From Pseudomonadota bacterium (lineage in GTDB: Bacteria > Pseudomonadota > Gammaproteobacteria > Burkholderiales > Burkholderiaceae_C): a stretch of DNA of 64,000 nucleotides. Location: positions 28,024-92,023 of the forward strand of contig JAKBBP010000008.1 of the NCBI GenBank assembly GCA_021808445.1. Reading direction: 5' to 3'. The stretch's first letter is position 1; each line of letters begins with the position of its first letter. Below, in pieces: positions 34,080 to 46,221 of the stretch. The position numbers and the translations under genes were made by a program. Under the pieces are notes generated by a model. The model had not been told where the DNA came from and ran no database searches. It worked only from the letters and a program-made list of their open reading frames with translations.

Positions 34080-35849
34080 ATGAGACTCGCATCGCGCCCC
34101 TTCGCCATCCCCGCGCAGCGCCGCAACAGTCATCTGCTGCACCTGCGCCTGCCCCCTGGGCGAGCCTGGTTGATCAAGGGCCTGATGTTCCTGGCCTTCG
34201 CCGCGCTGGCACTGCGCGCGCTGTGGATCCAGGGCATCACCACCGGCTTCTACCAGCGCCAGGGCGACCTGCGCTTCGTGCGCACCATCGAGCTGCCCGC
34301 GATGCGTGGGCGCATTCTCGATCGCCACGGCAACATCCTGGCCTCGAGCATTCCGGTCAAGACCATCTGGGCCGACCCCCAGACCCTGCAGGCCGATGCG
34401 CAGCAGGTCGTCGCGCTGGCCTCGCTGCTGGGCATCGATCCACGCGAGCTGCGCAGGCGCCTGGCGCAGGACCAGCTGCAGTTCGTCTACATCAAGCGCC
34501 AGGTGGACGTCGACACGGCGCGCAAGGTCGCGGACCTGCACATCAAGGGCGTGTACATGTCGCCAAGCTATCGGCGCTTCTACACCGAAGGCGCGGCGGC
34601 GGCGCAGCTGCTGGGCTTCACCGACATCGAGAACCAGGGACGCGGCGGACTGGAATGGCAGTTCCAGCGCCAGCTGGCCGGACATGCGGGCACCCGCAAG
34701 GTCATGCGTGACCGCCTGGGCAACGTGATCGAGGACGTCGAGGGAGGTACCCCGCCTGTCAACGGCGAGGACGTGCAGTTGTCCATCGACAGCAAGATCC
34801 AGGATCTGACCTATCAGGCGCTGGAACAGGCCGTGAAGGCCAGCCACGCCAAGAACGCCAGCGCCGTCGTGCTCGACGCGAACACCGGCGAAGTGCTGGC
34901 GATGGCCAACTACCCCAGCTTCGATCCCAACAAGCGCAGCGGCTACACCAATGCCGACATGCGCAACTACGCGCTCACCGACATCTACGAGCCCGGCTCC
35001 GTGATGAAGCCGCTGACCATCGCCGCGGCGCTGCAGGACGGGGTGGTGACGATGCACAGCACCTTCCAGACCGCGCCGGGGTGCATGCTCATGTACGGCA
35101 ACCGCATCTGTGACGATTCGGACAACGGAACCATCGGTCTGCCCCAGGTCATCCAGTACTCGAGCAACGTGGCGACGGGGCAGATCGTCATGCGCATGAA
35201 GCCCGAGGAGCAGTGGGACATGTACACCGCGGTCGGACTGGGCCAGCGTCCCCAGCTGCCCTTCCCGGGAGAGGCCAGCGGGCGTCTGCGGCCCTGGAAG
35301 CGCTGGCGCCCCATCGATGCCGTGACGCAGGGCTTCGGCTACGGCCTGGCGGTGTCCACCTTCCAGCTCGCGCATGCCTACCTGGTGTTCGCCGACGGCG
35401 GCCTGATCCGCCCGGCCACCCTGTTCAAGACGGCCCAGCCGGCACCGGCGGTGCGGGTGATCTCGGCGCGCGTGGCTGCCGACGTGCGCTCGATGCTGGC
35501 GCTGGTCACCTCGCCCAAGGGCACCGCTGCGGCCGCGCGCATCCCCGGCTACTCCACCGGCGGAAAGACCGGCACGGCCTACATCTGGAGGGGCAGGGCC
35601 TATGACAAGCACGAGTTCCGCGCGCAGTTCGTGGGCATGGCGCCGATCGACCATCCGCGTCTGGTGATGGCGGTATCGGTGGACCAGCCCGATGCCAAGA
35701 TGCATTTCGGCGGCCAGGTCGCCGCGCCCGTGTTCTCCGAGGTGGTAGGGCAGTCGCTGCGCATGCTGGGCGTGCCGCCGGACCTGCCGGTGCAGCCCGA
35801 GGTGCCCCCGGCGCAGCCGCAGGTGGCGCGGGCGGGAGGCGGTGCATGA
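34080..35849 (+). CDS. ftsI: Septal peptidoglycan transpeptidase FtsI (PBP3)
   Basis: This 589-residue class B penicillin-binding protein has one N-terminal membrane helix (about residues 35-55), the pedestal domain with GRILDRHGNILASS, and the transpeptidase domain: active-site Ser307 in SVMK (307-310), SSN (361-363) and KTG (496-498). It crosslinks septal peptidoglycan together with FtsW. The stop overlaps the murEF start by 4 nt. The C-terminal tail is Pro/Ala-rich. Confidence 0.96.
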   Translation: MRLASRPFAIPAQRRNSHLLHLRLPPGRAWLIKGLMFLAFAALALRALWIQGITTGFYQRQGDLRFVRTIELPAMRGRILDRHGNILASSIPVKTIWADPQTLQADAQQVVALASLLGIDPRELRRRLAQDQLQFVYIKRQVDVDTARKVADLHIKGVYMSPSYRRFYTEGAAAAQLLGFTDIENQGRGGLEWQFQRQLAGHAGTRKVMRDRLGNVIEDVEGGTPPVNGEDVQLSIDSKIQDLTYQALEQAVKASHAKNASAVVLDANTGEVLAMANYPSFDPNKRSGYTNADMRNYALTDIYEPGSVMKPLTIAAALQDGVVTMHSTFQTAPGCMLMYGNRICDDSDNGTIGLPQVIQYSSNVATGQIVMRMKPEEQWDMYTAVGLGQRPQLPFPGEASGRLRPWKRWRPIDAVTQGFGYGLAVSTFQLAHAYLVFADGGLIRPATLFKTAQPAPAVRVISARVAADVRSMLALVTSPKGTAAAARIPGYSTGGKTGTAYIWRGRAYDKHEFRAQFVGMAPIDHPRLVMAVSVDQPDAKMHFGGQVAAPVFSEVVGQSLRMLGVPPDLPVQPEVPPAQPQVARAGGGA

Positions 35850-38815
35850 GCCCGGTGGTGCTCGATTCGGCCGCGGGCGTGGTGCGCGCGCTGCGAGGCG
35901 TGGCGGGTCCGCAGGCCGCGCTGGACACGGATTCGCGCACCCTGCGCGCCGGCGACGTGTTCGTGGCCTGGCCTGGAGCCGCGGCAGATCCGCGCCGTCA
36001 CGTCGCCGACGCCCTGGCGCGAGGCGCCTGCGCCGCGCTGGTCGAGCACGAGGGGGCCGAGGCCTTCGCGCTGCCGCCCCAGGCCATCCGGGTGCGAGGC
36101 CTCAAGGCGCTCGCCGGCGAGATCGCCGACGCCTGGTTCGGCCATCCTTCGCGCGACATGCGGGTGCTGGCGGTGACCGGCACCAATGGCAAGACCTCGG
36201 TGGCGCTGTGGACCGCCCAGGCGCTGCAGGCGGCCGGCCTGGCCTGCGGCGTCATCGGCACCCTGGGTGCCGGGCTGCCGGGCGCGTTGCGTTCCACCGG
36301 ACTGACCACGCCGGACCCCGTGCGTCTGCACGCCGAGCTGGCGCGCATGCAGCGCGCCGGGGTGCGGCATTGCGCGATCGAGGCTTCGTCCATCGGCCTG
36401 GAGGAGCGTCGCCTGGCGGGCTTGCGCATCCATGCCGCGGCGTTCAGCAACCTGAGCCAGGACCATCTGGATTATCACGGCGACATGCAGGCCTATGCGG
36501 CCGCCAAGCGCCGGCTGTTCGACTGGCCGCATCTGCAGGCCGCGGTGCTCAACGCGGACGATGCCTTCGGTGCCGAACTGGCCCTGCACTGCCGCCAGCG
36601 CGGCCTGCGCACGCTGCGTGTGTCCCTTGCCGGCGCCCAGGGCGCCGACTGGCAGGGCCGCGGCCCGGTGGACGCGCCCGCGGGCATGCGGCTGACGTTG
36701 CTGCGCGAGGCCTCGCGCGCCGAGCTCGATCTGCCGCTGCTGGGGGCCTTCAACGCGGCGAACCTGTTGCTGGTGTGCGGGCTGCTGGAGACCTGCGGAC
36801 TGGGCTTCGAACAGGTGATCCGGGCGCTGGGCGCCATCCAGGCTCCGCCGGGGCGCATGCAGGCCCTGGGCGGTGTCGGTGCGCCGCTGGTGGTCGTCGA
36901 CTATGCCCACACCCCGGATGCGCTGGCCAAGGCGCTGCAGGCCCTGCGCGGCGTGGCCCAGCGTCGGCAGGGCAGCTTGTGGTGCGTATTCGGCGCCGGC
37001 GGAGACCGCGACCGCAGCAAGCGCGCGCCCATGGCCGCGGCCGCGGAGGCCTGTGCCGATCGCGTCGTGCTGACCAGCGACAACCCGCGCAGCGAAGCGC
37101 CCCAGGACATTCTCGACGAAATGCTCGCGGGCGCAGTGGCTCCCGCCAACATGCTGGTGCTGGTCGAGCGCGCCCAGGCCATCGCGCAGACGGTGGCGCA
37201 CGCCGACGCGCGCGACGTCGTGCTCGTGGCCGGCAAGGGCCACGAGGCGACGCAGGAGCTGCGCGGGCGGCGCTTCGCCTTTCACGATGTGTTTCATGCC
37301 CGCGCGGCGCTGGCCGCGCGCGCGGGAGGCTGGTTCGGCCTGCGGGAGCTGGCCGAGTGGACCGGTGGCGAGTTGCACGGCGAGGCTGCCTGCGTGCTCG
37401 CCGGCGTGAGCACCGACAGCCGGCGCATCGGCGCCGGCGATCTGTTCGTCGCCTTGCGTGGCGATCGCTACGACGCGCATGACTTCCTGCCTCAGGCCGC
37501 GGCCGCCGGCGCCGCCGCGGTACTGGTCGAGCGCGACCTCGAGCGCAGCGGCCTGCCGGGAGTGCGCGTGGCGGACACCCGCGTGGCCCTGGGGCGGCTG
37601 GCGCGGGCCTGGCGCGCGCAGCAGCCCGCCATGCCGCTGATCGCCGTGACCGGCAGCAACGGCAAGACCACGGTCACCCAGATGATCTCCTGCATCCTGG
37701 CCGCCTGGCTGGGCGAGGGCGAGCGCCTGGCCACGCAAGGCAATTTCAACAACGACGTGGGCGTGCCCCTGACCCTGCTGCGCCTGCGTCCGCGCCACCA
37801 GGCCGCCGTGGTGGAGATGGGCATGAACCATCCGGGCGAGATCGCCCGCCTGGCGGACATCGCGGCTCCCGATGTGGCTCTGGTCAACAACGCGCAGCGC
37901 GAGCATCTGGAGTTCATGCACAGCGTCGAGGCGGTGGCGCGCGAGAACGGCGAGGTGCTGCGGGCGCTGGGCCCGCAGGGCGTGGCGGTGTTTCCCGCCA
38001 CCGACGACTATGCGGGGCTGTGGCGCGAGCTGAGCGCGCCGAGGCGCATGCTGCGCTTTGCCTTGCGCGAGCAGGCCCCGACGGGTGCGCCGGCTGCGGA
38101 CGCCGAACTCGAAGGCTGGGTGCTCGACACCCCGGAGGAATCCACGGCCGGCCCGGCCCTGCAGCTGATGCTGCGCGCGGCGGCCGGCCAGGCACGGGTG
38201 CAACTGCGTCTGCTGGGCCGTCACAACGCGCACAACGCGCTGGCGGCGGCCGCGGCCACGCTGGCGGCGGGCGCCCCGATGGATGCCGTGGTGCGCGGCC
38301 TGGAGGCCTTCGAGCCGGTGACCGGGCGCATGCAGCGCAGCACCCTGCGGCGCGCGGACGGCCACGAGGTCCTGCTGATCGACGACACCTACAACGCCAA
38401 CCCGGATTCGGTGCGCGCCGCCATCGAGGGCCTGGCCGCGCTGCCGGGGCGCCGTGTTCTGGTGCTCGGGGACATGGGCGAAGTGGGCGACCAGGGCCCG
38501 CAGTTCCATGCCGAGGCCGGGCGCGCTGCCGCCGAACGCGGTCTGCAGGGCCTGTGGACGGTGGGAGACGCGGCGCGCGCGGCCGCGCAGGCCGCCACGG
38601 CCGCGGGCCTGCCCGCGCGGCATGCGCCGAGCTTCGAGCACATCGACCTCGACGCCCTCGCCGCCGATCCGGCGGACGCCCTGCTGGTCAAGGGATCGCG
38701 GTTCATGCGCATGGAACGCGTGGTCGCCGCGCTGCGCGAGCGCTGGGGTGCCGGCGCGCCGCAAGCGCAGGACACGGGCGCCACCGGCCGCAGGGGAGTC
38801 GAACATGCTGCATAG
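35846..38815 (+). CDS. murEF: Fused MurE-MurF: UDP-MurNAc-tripeptide synthetase and D-Ala-D-Ala-adding ligase
   Basis: One 989-residue reading frame contains two complete Mur ligases. MurE: ATP site GTNGKT at about residues 112-117, and DNPR at 412-415, which selects meso-diaminopimelate. MurF begins at about residue 497 ([16 protein letters not shown]), with ATP site GSNGKT (603-608), [24 protein letters not shown] and [10 protein letters not shown]. No frameshift or stop separates them; a short Ala-rich segment is the linker. The fusion catalyses two successive cytoplasmic steps. Similar fusions are known in Bordetella and some relatives. The stop overlaps mraY by 11 nt. Confidence 0.95.
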   Translation: MSPVVLDSAAGVVRALRGVAGPQAALDTDSRTLRAGDVFVAWPGAAADPRRHVADALARGACAALVEHEGAEAFALPPQAIRVRGLKALAGEIADAWFGHPSRDMRVLAVTGTNGKTSVALWTAQALQAAGLACGVIGTLGAGLPGALRSTGLTTPDPVRLHAELARMQRAGVRHCAIEASSIGLEERRLAGLRIHAAAFSNLSQDHLDYHGDMQAYAAAKRRLFDWPHLQAAVLNADDAFGAELALHCRQRGLRTLRVSLAGAQGADWQGRGPVDAPAGMRLTLLREASRAELDLPLLGAFNAANLLLVCGLLETCGLGFEQVIRALGAIQAPPGRMQALGGVGAPLVVVDYAHTPDALAKALQALRGVAQRRQGSLWCVFGAGGDRDRSKRAPMAAAAEACADRVVLTSDNPRSEAPQDILDEMLAGAVAPANMLVLVERAQAIAQTVAHADARDVVLVAGKGHEATQELRGRRFAFHDVFHARAALAARAGGWFGLRELAEWTGGELHGEAACVLAGVSTDSRRIGAGDLFVALRGDRYDAHDFLPQAAAAGAAAVLVERDLERSGLPGVRVADTRVALGRLARAWRAQQPAMPLIAVTGSNGKTTVTQMISCILAAWLGEGERLATQGNFNNDVGVPLTLLRLRPRHQAAVVEMGMNHPGEIARLADIAAPDVALVNNAQREHLEFMHSVEAVARENGEVLRALGPQGVAVFPATDDYAGLWRELSAPRRMLRFALREQAPTGAPAADAELEGWVLDTPEESTAGPALQLMLRAAAGQARVQLRLLGRHNAHNALAAAAATLAAGAPMDAVVRGLEAFEPVTGRMQRSTLRRADGHEVLLIDDTYNANPDSVRAAIEGLAALPGRRVLVLGDMGEVGDQGPQFHAEAGRAAAERGLQGLWTVGDAARAAAQAATAAGLPARHAPSFEHIDLDALAADPADALLVKGSRFMRMERVVAALRERWGAGAPQAQDTGATGRRGVEHAA

Positions 38816-39983
38816 CCTGGCCCTGTGGTTGATGCAGAGCTCCCCCGAGCTGCGCTTTTTCCGCGTGTTCAACTACATCACCTTTCGTGCGGTGATGAGC
38901 ACCCTGACCTCGCTGCTGATCGGTCTGGCCGCGGGTCCCGCGCTGATCCGCAAGCTCACCGCGATGAAGGTCGGCCAGGCGGTGCGCACCGACGGGCCGC
39001 AGACCCATCTGATCAAGACCGGCACGCCCACCATGGGCGGGGTGCTGATCCTCCTGTCCATCACCGCCTCCTCGCTGTTGTGGATGGACCTGTCCAACCG
39101 CTTCGTGTGGCTTGTCCTGCTGGTCACGCTGGGCTTTGGTGCGATCGGCTGGGTGGACGACTACCGCAAGGTCGTGTACCGGGATCCCAACGGCATGCGC
39201 TCGCGCGAGAAGTACTTCTGGCAGTCGCTGATCGGGGTGATGGCCGCCTTCTACCTGGCTTTCGCGGTGTCGGGCGGCGGCAATGCGCAGGTCTGGCACT
39301 TGTTCGTCTCCTGGTTGCGCAGCGGACTGACCATGCCCTTGCCGCCGGCTGCCGACCTGATCGTGCCCTTTTTCAAGACCGTGAGCTATCCCCTGGGAAT
39401 CACAGGGTTCATCGTGCTCACCTATCTGGTGATCGTCGGCTCCAGCAACGCGGTGAACCTCACCGACGGCGCCGACGGCCTGGCCATCATGCCCACGGTG
39501 ATGGTGGGGGGCTCGCTGGGGGTGTTCGCCTACGTCACCGGCAACGCGGTGTTCTCCCGCTACCTGCTGTTTCCCTACATCGCGGGCAGCGGCGAGCTGC
39601 TGATCTTCATCGGCGCGATGGTCGGCGCGGGGCTGGCCTTCCTCTGGTTCAACGCCTACCCGGCCCAGGTGTTCATGGGCGACGTGGGGGCGCTGGCGCT
39701 GGGCGCGGCCCTGGGAACCATCGCGGTCATCGTGCGCCAGGAGATCGTGCTGTTCATCATGGGCGGCGTGTTCGTCGCCGAGACGGTCTCGGTGATGATC
39801 CAGGTGAGCTATTTCAAGTACACCAAGAAGAAGTACGGCCAGGGCCGGCGCATTTTCAAGATGGCGCCCCTGCACCACCATTTCGAGCAGCTGGGGGTGA
39901 AGGAATCCCAGGTGGTGATCCGATTCTGGATCGTCAGCATGATGCTTTGCCTGGCCGGTCTGGCCAGTCTGAAGTTGCGATGA
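38805..39983 (+). CDS. mraY: Phospho-N-acetylmuramoyl-pentapeptide transferase
   Basis: From ATG 38805 (AGGGGAG upstream) the 392-residue polytopic enzyme makes lipid I from UDP-MurNAc-pentapeptide and undecaprenyl phosphate. Catalytic and signature motifs are [36 protein letters not shown] and the HHH loop [11 protein letters not shown]. It starts inside the end of murEF and its stop overlaps murD by 4 nt. Confidence 0.97.
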   Translation: MLHSLALWLMQSSPELRFFRVFNYITFRAVMSTLTSLLIGLAAGPALIRKLTAMKVGQAVRTDGPQTHLIKTGTPTMGGVLILLSITASSLLWMDLSNRFVWLVLLVTLGFGAIGWVDDYRKVVYRDPNGMRSREKYFWQSLIGVMAAFYLAFAVSGGGNAQVWHLFVSWLRSGLTMPLPPAADLIVPFFKTVSYPLGITGFIVLTYLVIVGSSNAVNLTDGADGLAIMPTVMVGGSLGVFAYVTGNAVFSRYLLFPYIAGSGELLIFIGAMVGAGLAFLWFNAYPAQVFMGDVGALALGAALGTIAVIVRQEIVLFIMGGVFVAETVSVMIQVSYFKYTKKKYGQGRRIFKMAPLHHHFEQLGVKESQVVIRFWIVSMMLCLAGLASLKLR

Positions 39984-41521
39984 CGACCATGCACATGCTG
40001 CGCGACAGGACCGTTCTCGTGCTGGGCCTCGGAATCTCCGGGCTGGCGATGCTGCGCTGGTGCGCCGGCCAGGGCGCGCGCGTGCGCGCCGTCGACAGCC
40101 GCGCCGCGCCGCCCGGCCTGCCGCTCGCGCGCGAGCAGCTGCCCCAGGCCGAGTTGCACGCCGGCGTGGACGCGGCAAGCCTGGATCGGCTCGACGGAGT
40201 GGACATGGTGTGTGTCAGCCCGGGAATCGCCCCGGACGACACCGTGTTCGGCAAGCTGCTGCGCGCGGCGCGCGAGCGTGGCATCGATGTGCGCGGCGAG
40301 CTCTCGCTGTTCGCGCGGGCGCTGCGCGAATTGCACGATGCGCAGGGCTACGCGCCGGCGCTGATCGGCATCACCGGCACCAACGGAAAGACCACCGTCA
40401 CCACGCTGACCGCGCTGCTGCTGCAGGCCGCGGGTCAGGACGCGGTGGCCGCCGGCAACATCGGCCCGGCCATGCTCGACGTGCTGGCGCAGCGCCTGCA
40501 GGAGCAGCGTCTGCCGCAGGCCTGGGTGCTGGAGCTGTCGAGCTTCCAGTTGCACGGCGTGGAGGATTTCGCCGCCAGCGCCGCCACCGTGCTCAACCTC
40601 ACCCAGGACCATCTGGATTGGCACGGCAGCATGCAGGCCTACGCCTCGGACAAGGCACGCGTGTTCGGTCCGCAACCGTGGAGCCTGCCCGGAGCCCCTG
40701 GGCTGATGGTGCTCAACCGTGACGATCCCTCGGTCATGGCGATGCGCCGCGACGGTCGCCGCGCCTGCAGCTTCGGGCTGGACGCGCCGCGCGGCGACGG
40801 CGACTGGGGCATCGTGCGCGAGCACGGCATGGACTGGCTGGCGCGTGCCCGCTCCGAGGAGTCCGAGCCGCGCCCGACTGCCCGCCGCGCACGTTCCGCC
40901 ACCCCCGCCGCGGCGGTGCCGGTCCAGGTGCAGGCCGTGATGCCGGCCGACGCGCTGCGCATCCGCGGACGCCACAACCAGGCCAATGCCCTGGCCGCGC
41001 TGGCCTTGGCCGCATCCACCGGAGCGGCGCTGGCGCCGATGCTGCACGCCCTGCGCGAATACCGCGGCGAGCCGCACCGCATGCAAAGCCTGGGCGTGCT
41101 CGACGGCGTGGAATGGATCGAGGACAGCAAGGGCACCAACGTGGGGGCCACCGTGGCGGCGCTGCAGGGCCTGGATCGCGGCGTGCTCCTGATCGCCGGA
41201 GGCGACGGCAAGGGCCAGGACTTCACGCCGCTGGCGCAGGCCGCCCGGGACCGGGTGCGTTGCGCCCTGCTCATCGGGCGCGACGCGTCCGCGTTGCGCG
41301 AGGCACTGGGCGCCAGCGTGTCGTGCGAGATCCAGCCCGACCTTCGCGCGGCGGTGCGCCGCGCCGCCGCTCTGGCACGCTCGGGCGAGGTGGTGCTGCT
41401 GTCCCCGGCCTGCGCCAGCCTGGACATGTTCCGGGACTACAAGCACCGCGCGGAGGTGTTCGCGCAGGAGCTGGCCGAGCTGGCCGCGGAGCAGGGCGCG
41501 CTGCTGGAGGGGGCACCATGA
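39980..41521 (+). CDS. murD: UDP-N-acetylmuramoyl-alanine--D-glutamate ligase
   Basis: This 513-residue Mur ligase starts at ATG 39980, overlapping the mraY stop. It shows the N-terminal [24 protein letters not shown], the ATP site [35 protein letters not shown], and the C-terminal [27 protein letters not shown] and [19 protein letters not shown] hydrophilic Arg/Pro/Ala-rich insert (about residues 293-318) makes it longer than the usual 440-450 residues. Confidence 0.96.
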   Translation: MTTMHMLRDRTVLVLGLGISGLAMLRWCAGQGARVRAVDSRAAPPGLPLAREQLPQAELHAGVDAASLDRLDGVDMVCVSPGIAPDDTVFGKLLRAARERGIDVRGELSLFARALRELHDAQGYAPALIGITGTNGKTTVTTLTALLLQAAGQDAVAAGNIGPAMLDVLAQRLQEQRLPQAWVLELSSFQLHGVEDFAASAATVLNLTQDHLDWHGSMQAYASDKARVFGPQPWSLPGAPGLMVLNRDDPSVMAMRRDGRRACSFGLDAPRGDGDWGIVREHGMDWLARARSEESEPRPTARRARSATPAAAVPVQVQAVMPADALRIRGRHNQANALAALALAASTGAALAPMLHALREYRGEPHRMQSLGVLDGVEWIEDSKGTNVGATVAALQGLDRGVLLIAGGDGKGQDFTPLAQAARDRVRCALLIGRDASALREALGASVSCEIQPDLRAAVRRAAALARSGEVVLLSPACASLDMFRDYKHRAEVFAQELAELAAEQGALLEGAP

Positions 41522-42747
41522 ACTGGCTCAGGCTGCCGGGCAGGGCCAAGGCCGGCGTCGCGCAGATGCCCATGCCGGTGCGCGTGGGCTACGTGGGCCC
41601 CAGCGCGTCGCGCATGCTGGACTATGACCAGAACCTGCTGTGGGTGATCGTGCTGCTGCTGGCCTTCGGGCTGGTGATGGTCTATTCGGCCACCATTGCG
41701 ATTCCCGAGGATCCGCATTACGCCAGCTGGAGCCAGTTCCACTTCTTCTGGCGCGACCTGGCCGCCATTGCCCTGGGGCTGGTGGCTGGCTGGGTGGCCT
41801 TCCAGTTTCCCATGAGCTTCTGGCAGCGCTGGGCACCCTATCTGTTCATCCTGTCCCTGATCGGTCTGTTCGCGGTGCTGATCCCCTTCATCGGCAAGGG
41901 AGTCAATGGATCACGACGCTGGATTCCGCTGGGGGTGCTGAATTTCCAGCCCTCGGAACTGGTGAAGCTGACCATGGTGCTGTATGCCGCCGACTTCATG
42001 GTGCGCAAGCAGCAGGTCAAGCAGAGTCCCACCAAGGCCTTCGGGCCCATGGCCGCGGCACTGGCCTTCATCGGATTGCTGCTGCTGGCCGAGCCGGACA
42101 TGGGCGCCTTCCTGGTCATCGCCTCCGTGGCCATGGTGATCCTGTACCTCGGCGGGGTGAACGGGCGCATGTTCGCCGCGCTGTCGGTGGTGGTCATCGG
42201 CGCGTTCGTGCTCATGATCGTCCTGTCCCCCTGGAGGCGCGATCGCATCTTTGCCTATCTCAATCCATGGGCCCAGGACAACGCCGAGGGCAGCGCCTAC
42301 CAGCTGGCGCATGCCCTGATCGCGGTGGGTCGGGGGCACTGGTTCGGCGTGGGCCTGGGCGGCAGCGTGGAAAAGCTGCACTACCTGCCCGAGCCGCAGA
42401 CCGATTTCCTGCTGGCCATCGTCGGCGAGGAGCTCGGCTTCGCAGGCGTGATCGTGCTCATCGGGGTGTTTGCCTGGCTGACCAAGCGCGCCTTCGACAT
42501 CGGGCGCCAGGCACTGGCCGCCGACCGCATGTTCTCCGCGCTGGTGGCGCAGGCCATCGGGGTGCTCATCGGCGGGCAGGCCTTCATCAACATCGGGGTC
42601 AACCTGGGACTGCTGCCGACCAAGGGCCTGACCCTGCCGCTGCTGAGCTACGGCGGATCGGCCACACTGGTCTCGCTGGTCGCGCTGGCCCTGCTGCTGC
42701 GCGTGGACTACGAGAACCGGGTGCTCATGCGCGGAGGCCACGTATGA
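41518..42747 (+). CDS. ftsW: Septal peptidoglycan glycosyltransferase FtsW
   Basis: This 409-residue SEDS-family protein has about ten membrane helices. Signature segments are GKGVNGSRRWIPLG, FQPSELVKL, AEPDMGAFLVI, PEPQTDFLLAIVGEELG and GLLPTKGLTLPLLSYGGSA. It polymerises glycan strands at the septum with its partner FtsI. Both ends overlap neighbouring genes by 4 nt. A 40-residue cytoplasmic N-terminal extension precedes the first helix. Confidence 0.96.
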   Translation: MNWLRLPGRAKAGVAQMPMPVRVGYVGPSASRMLDYDQNLLWVIVLLLAFGLVMVYSATIAIPEDPHYASWSQFHFFWRDLAAIALGLVAGWVAFQFPMSFWQRWAPYLFILSLIGLFAVLIPFIGKGVNGSRRWIPLGVLNFQPSELVKLTMVLYAADFMVRKQQVKQSPTKAFGPMAAALAFIGLLLLAEPDMGAFLVIASVAMVILYLGGVNGRMFAALSVVVIGAFVLMIVLSPWRRDRIFAYLNPWAQDNAEGSAYQLAHALIAVGRGHWFGVGLGGSVEKLHYLPEPQTDFLLAIVGEELGFAGVIVLIGVFAWLTKRAFDIGRQALAADRMFSALVAQAIGVLIGGQAFINIGVNLGLLPTKGLTLPLLSYGGSATLVSLVALALLLRVDYENRVLMRGGHV

Positions 42748-43826
42748 AGGCCGCCTCGGCAGTCAAGCGCGCGCTGATCATGGCCGGAGGCACCGGCGGG
42801 CACATCTTCCCGGGCCTGGCGGTGGGCGAGGGCCTGCGCGCGGCCGGCTGGGACGTGGCCTGGATGGGCGCCCCCGGTGGCATGGAGTCGCGCCTGGTCC
42901 CGCAGCAGGGCTATCGCATGCTCTGGGTGGACTTCGGCGGCGTGCGGGGCAAGGGCGCCGCGCGCTGGCTTCGCCTTCCGGCGCAGTTGCTGCGCGCCCT
43001 GGCGCAGGCGGCGCGCGCCCTGCGCGTGGAACGCCCGCGCGTGGTGCTGGGCATGGGGGGCTACATCACCGTTCCCGGCGGACTGCTGGCGCGCCTGTTC
43101 GGCGCGCGCCTGGTGCTGCATGAGCAGAACGCGGTCGCGGGCCTGAGCAATCGCCTGCTGGCGCGACTGGCCACCCGTGCGCTGTGCGCCTTCCCCGGAG
43201 CCCTGGCGGGTGCCGAGTGGGTGGGCAACCCGGTGCGCCGCGCGATTCGCGAACTGGCCGACCCGCGTCAGCGCTACGCCTCGCGCAGCGGTCCCCTGCG
43301 CCTGCTGGTGGTGGGCGGAAGCCTGGGCGCGCGAGCCCTCAACGAACTGTTGCCGGCGGCATTGGCCCTGATCGGGCCGGCCGGGCGGCCGCGCATCGTG
43401 CACCAGAGCGGGCGCGGCCAGGTGGACTCCCTGCGCCAGGCCTATGCCGCGGCCGGCGTGGAGGCCGACTGCCGCGAATTCATCGAGGACATGGCCGAGG
43501 CCTATGCGCAGGCCGACCTGGTGGTGTGTCGCGCCGGGGCCTCCACCGTCACCGAAGTCGCCTGCGCTGGCGTGGCTGCGCTTTTCGTTCCCTTTCCCTT
43601 CGCCGTGGACGACCACCAGAGCGCCAACGCACGCTACCTCGCGGGCCCGGGCGCGGCGCTGCTGGTGCAGCAGTCCGAGCTGGACCCGCCGCGCCTGGCC
43701 GCGCAACTGCAAGCCCTGGATCGCGAGGCGCTGCTGGAGATGGCATGCAGGGCGCGCGAGCTGGCGCGCAGCGACGCCGTCGAGCGCATCGTGGCCGTCT
43801 GCGAAGCGCTGGAATCCCCGACATGA
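42744..43826 (+). CDS. murG: UDP-GlcNAc:lipid I N-acetylglucosaminyltransferase
   Basis: This 360-residue GT28 enzyme converts lipid I to lipid II on the cytoplasmic membrane face. Motifs are [15 protein letters not shown] near the N terminus, [24 protein letters not shown], the C-terminal [40 protein letters not shown] and [14 protein letters not shown]. It overlaps ftsW and murC by 4 nt at each end. Confidence 0.97.
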   Translation: MKAASAVKRALIMAGGTGGHIFPGLAVGEGLRAAGWDVAWMGAPGGMESRLVPQQGYRMLWVDFGGVRGKGAARWLRLPAQLLRALAQAARALRVERPRVVLGMGGYITVPGGLLARLFGARLVLHEQNAVAGLSNRLLARLATRALCAFPGALAGAEWVGNPVRRAIRELADPRQRYASRSGPLRLLVVGGSLGARALNELLPAALALIGPAGRPRIVHQSGRGQVDSLRQAYAAAGVEADCREFIEDMAEAYAQADLVVCRAGASTVTEVACAGVAALFVPFPFAVDDHQSANARYLAGPGAALLVQQSELDPPRLAAQLQALDREALLEMACRARELARSDAVERIVAVCEALESPT

Positions 43827-45241
43827 AACACGCGATTCATCACATCCATTTCGTCGGCATCGGGGGCGCCGGCATGAGCGGCATCGCCGAGGTGCTGCTC
43901 AACCTGGGCTACCGCATCAGCGGCAGCGACCTGGGAGAAAGCGCCGCGGTGCGGCATCTGCGCTCGGCCGGGGCCACGGTGGCCATCGGACACGATGCGG
44001 CCCATGTGGCAGGAGCCGACGCCGTCGTGGTGTCCACCGCGGTGGGGGCCGACAACCCCGAGGTACGGGCAGCGCGTGCTCGGCGCATCCCCGTGGTTCC
44101 CCGCGCGGTCATGCTGGCCGAGCTGATGCGCCTCAAGCGCGGCATCGCCATCGCCGGCACCCATGGAAAGACGACCACCACCAGCCTGGTGGCCAGCGTG
44201 CTGGCCGAGGGGGGACTCGACCCCACCTTCGTCATCGGCGGGCGCCTGAACAGCGCCGGAACCCACGCCAAGCTCGGCGGGGGCGAGTACATCGTGGTGG
44301 AAGCCGACGAATCCGATGCGTCCTTCCTCAACCTGCTGCCGGTGATGGCGGTGGTGACCAACATCGACGCCGACCACATGGACACCTATGGCCACGACAT
44401 GGCCCGGCTGCGCCAGACCTTCGTGGAATTCCTCGGTCGACTGCCCTTCTACGGTGCCGCCATCCTGTGCATCGACGACCCGGGCGTGCGCGCCATCCTG
44501 CCCTTCGTGTCCAAGCCGGTGACCCCCTACGGCCTGGGCGAGGACGCGCAGGTGCGCGCCGTGGACGTGCGCGCGGCCGGCACCGGCATGGAATTCACGG
44601 TGCTGCGGCGCAATGGCGTGGTGCTTCCTCCGCTGCAGGTCAGTCTGAACCTGCCCGGCCTGCACAACGTGCGCAATGCACTGGCGGCCGTGGCCGTGGC
44701 CGCGGAGCTGGGGGTCGACGATGCCGCCGTGTGCAAGGCCCTGGCCGAATTCCGTGGCGTCGGCCGCAGGTTCCAGCGCCTGGGCGAGATGCCGGCAGCG
44801 GCAGGGGGCAGCTACACCCTCATCGACGACTACGGGCACCATCCGGTGGAGATGGCGGCGACCCTGGCGGCCGCGCGGGGCGCCTACCCCGGGCGTCGCA
44901 TCGTGCTGGCCTTCCAGCCGCATCGCTACACCCGCACGCGCGATCTGTTCGAGGATTTCGTCAGCGTGCTCGGCAGCGCCGACGCCGTGCTGCTGACCGA
45001 GGTCTATGCCGCGGGGGAGGCGCCGATCGTGGCCGCCGACGGGCGAGGCCTGGCGCGTGCCCTGCGCGTGGCCGGACGCATCGAGCCGGTTTTCGTCGAG
45101 GACGTACGCGCCTTGCCGCAGGCGATCGCCGATTTTGCCCGCGACGGCGACGTGGTCCTGTGCATGGGCGCGGGCTCGATCGGCGCGGTGGCGGGGCAGA
45201 TCGCCGCGCAGGCGGCGCAGGCGCGTGAGGAGCAGGCGTGA
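43823..45241 (+). CDS. murC: UDP-N-acetylmuramate--L-alanine ligase
   Basis: This 472-residue enzyme adds L-Ala to UDP-MurNAc. Motifs are [20 protein letters not shown], the ATP site [61 protein letters not shown] and [13 protein letters not shown]. The stop overlaps the ddlB GTG start. Confidence 0.97.
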   Translation: MKHAIHHIHFVGIGGAGMSGIAEVLLNLGYRISGSDLGESAAVRHLRSAGATVAIGHDAAHVAGADAVVVSTAVGADNPEVRAARARRIPVVPRAVMLAELMRLKRGIAIAGTHGKTTTTSLVASVLAEGGLDPTFVIGGRLNSAGTHAKLGGGEYIVVEADESDASFLNLLPVMAVVTNIDADHMDTYGHDMARLRQTFVEFLGRLPFYGAAILCIDDPGVRAILPFVSKPVTPYGLGEDAQVRAVDVRAAGTGMEFTVLRRNGVVLPPLQVSLNLPGLHNVRNALAAVAVAAELGVDDAAVCKALAEFRGVGRRFQRLGEMPAAAGGSYTLIDDYGHHPVEMAATLAAARGAYPGRRIVLAFQPHRYTRTRDLFEDFVSVLGSADAVLLTEVYAAGEAPIVAADGRGLARALRVAGRIEPVFVEDVRALPQAIADFARDGDVVLCMGAGSIGAVAGQIAAQAAQAREEQA

Positions 45242-46221
45242 CGACCTTCCCGAATCCTCCCGATGCGCGCGACTTCGGCCGCGTCGCGGTGCTGTACGGC
45301 GGCCGGTCCGCCGAGCGCGAGGTCTCGCTCATGTCGGGCGAGCGGGTGCTGCAGGCGCTGCGCGGCCGCGGGGTCGATGCCTTCGGCTTCGACCCCGCCG
45401 AGCAATCCCTGGATCGGCTGCCGGCGCTCGGCGCGCAACGTGTATTCATCGCCCTGCATGGACGCTTCGGCGAGGACGGCACGGTGCAGGGTGCGCTCGA
45501 ATTGCTCGGACTCCCCTACACGGGCTCCGGCGTGCTGGCCTCGGCGCTGGCCATCGACAAACACATGACCAAGCGGCTGTGGCATTGCGAGGGCCTCTCC
45601 ACCCCGCAGTGGCGCCTGGTGGAAAGTCTGGAGCAGGCGCGCGAGGCGGCGCTCGCGCTGGGCCTGCCACTCATCTTCAAGGCCAGTCACGAGGGTTCCA
45701 CGCTGGGCCTGGCGCGCGCCGACACATCCGACGGGGTCGACGCCGCCTATGCCGAGGCCGCGCGCTACGACAGCGCGGTGCTGGCCGAGAGTTTCATCGC
45801 CGGCGACGAGGTCACCTGCGCCGTGCTCGGCGAGGGCGAGCAGGCGCGGGCGCTGCCCCTCGTGCGCATCCAGGCGCCGGGGGGCAACTACGACTTCCAG
45901 CACAAGTACTACAGCGACGACACGCGCTACCTGTGCCCGGCCCGGTTGCCCGAGGGGGAGGAAGCCGCCATCGCCGCGCTGGTGCTGCGCAGCTACCGCG
46001 CGCTGGGATGCCGCGGCTGGGCGCGCGCCGACGTCATGATCCGCGCGACCGACCGCAAGCCCTTCCTGCTGGAGATGAACACCAGCCCGGGCATGACGGG
46101 GCATTCCCTGGTGCCCATGGCGGCACGCGCGGCGGGCATGGGCTACGAGGATCTGTGCCTGCACATCCTGGGCGGCGCGCGCCTGGACCAGCCGGCGCGG
46201 GCCGCGGGAGATCGCGCGTGA
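45238..46221 (+). CDS. ddlB: D-alanine--D-alanine ligase
   Basis: This 327-residue ATP-grasp enzyme begins with GTG at 45238 overlapping the murC stop. Motifs are [62 protein letters not shown] and [14 protein letters not shown]. It supplies the D-Ala-D-Ala used by the MurF half of the upstream fusion protein. Confidence 0.96.
   Translation: MTTFPNPPDARDFGRVAVLYGGRSAEREVSLMSGERVLQALRGRGVDAFGFDPAEQSLDRLPALGAQRVFIALHGRFGEDGTVQGALELLGLPYTGSGVLASALAIDKHMTKRLWHCEGLSTPQWRLVESLEQAREAALALGLPLIFKASHEGSTLGLARADTSDGVDAAYAEAARYDSAVLAESFIAGDEVTCAVLGEGEQARALPLVRIQAPGGNYDFQHKYYSDDTRYLCPARLPEGEEAAIAALVLRSYRALGCRGWARADVMIRATDRKPFLLEMNTSPGMTGHSLVPMAARAAGMGYEDLCLHILGGARLDQPARAAGDRA

Noticed and set aside
35600..38872. 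1090-codon open frame antisense to murEF
   Set aside because: It mirrors the murEF coding sequence and has no recognisable domain or ribosome binding site.
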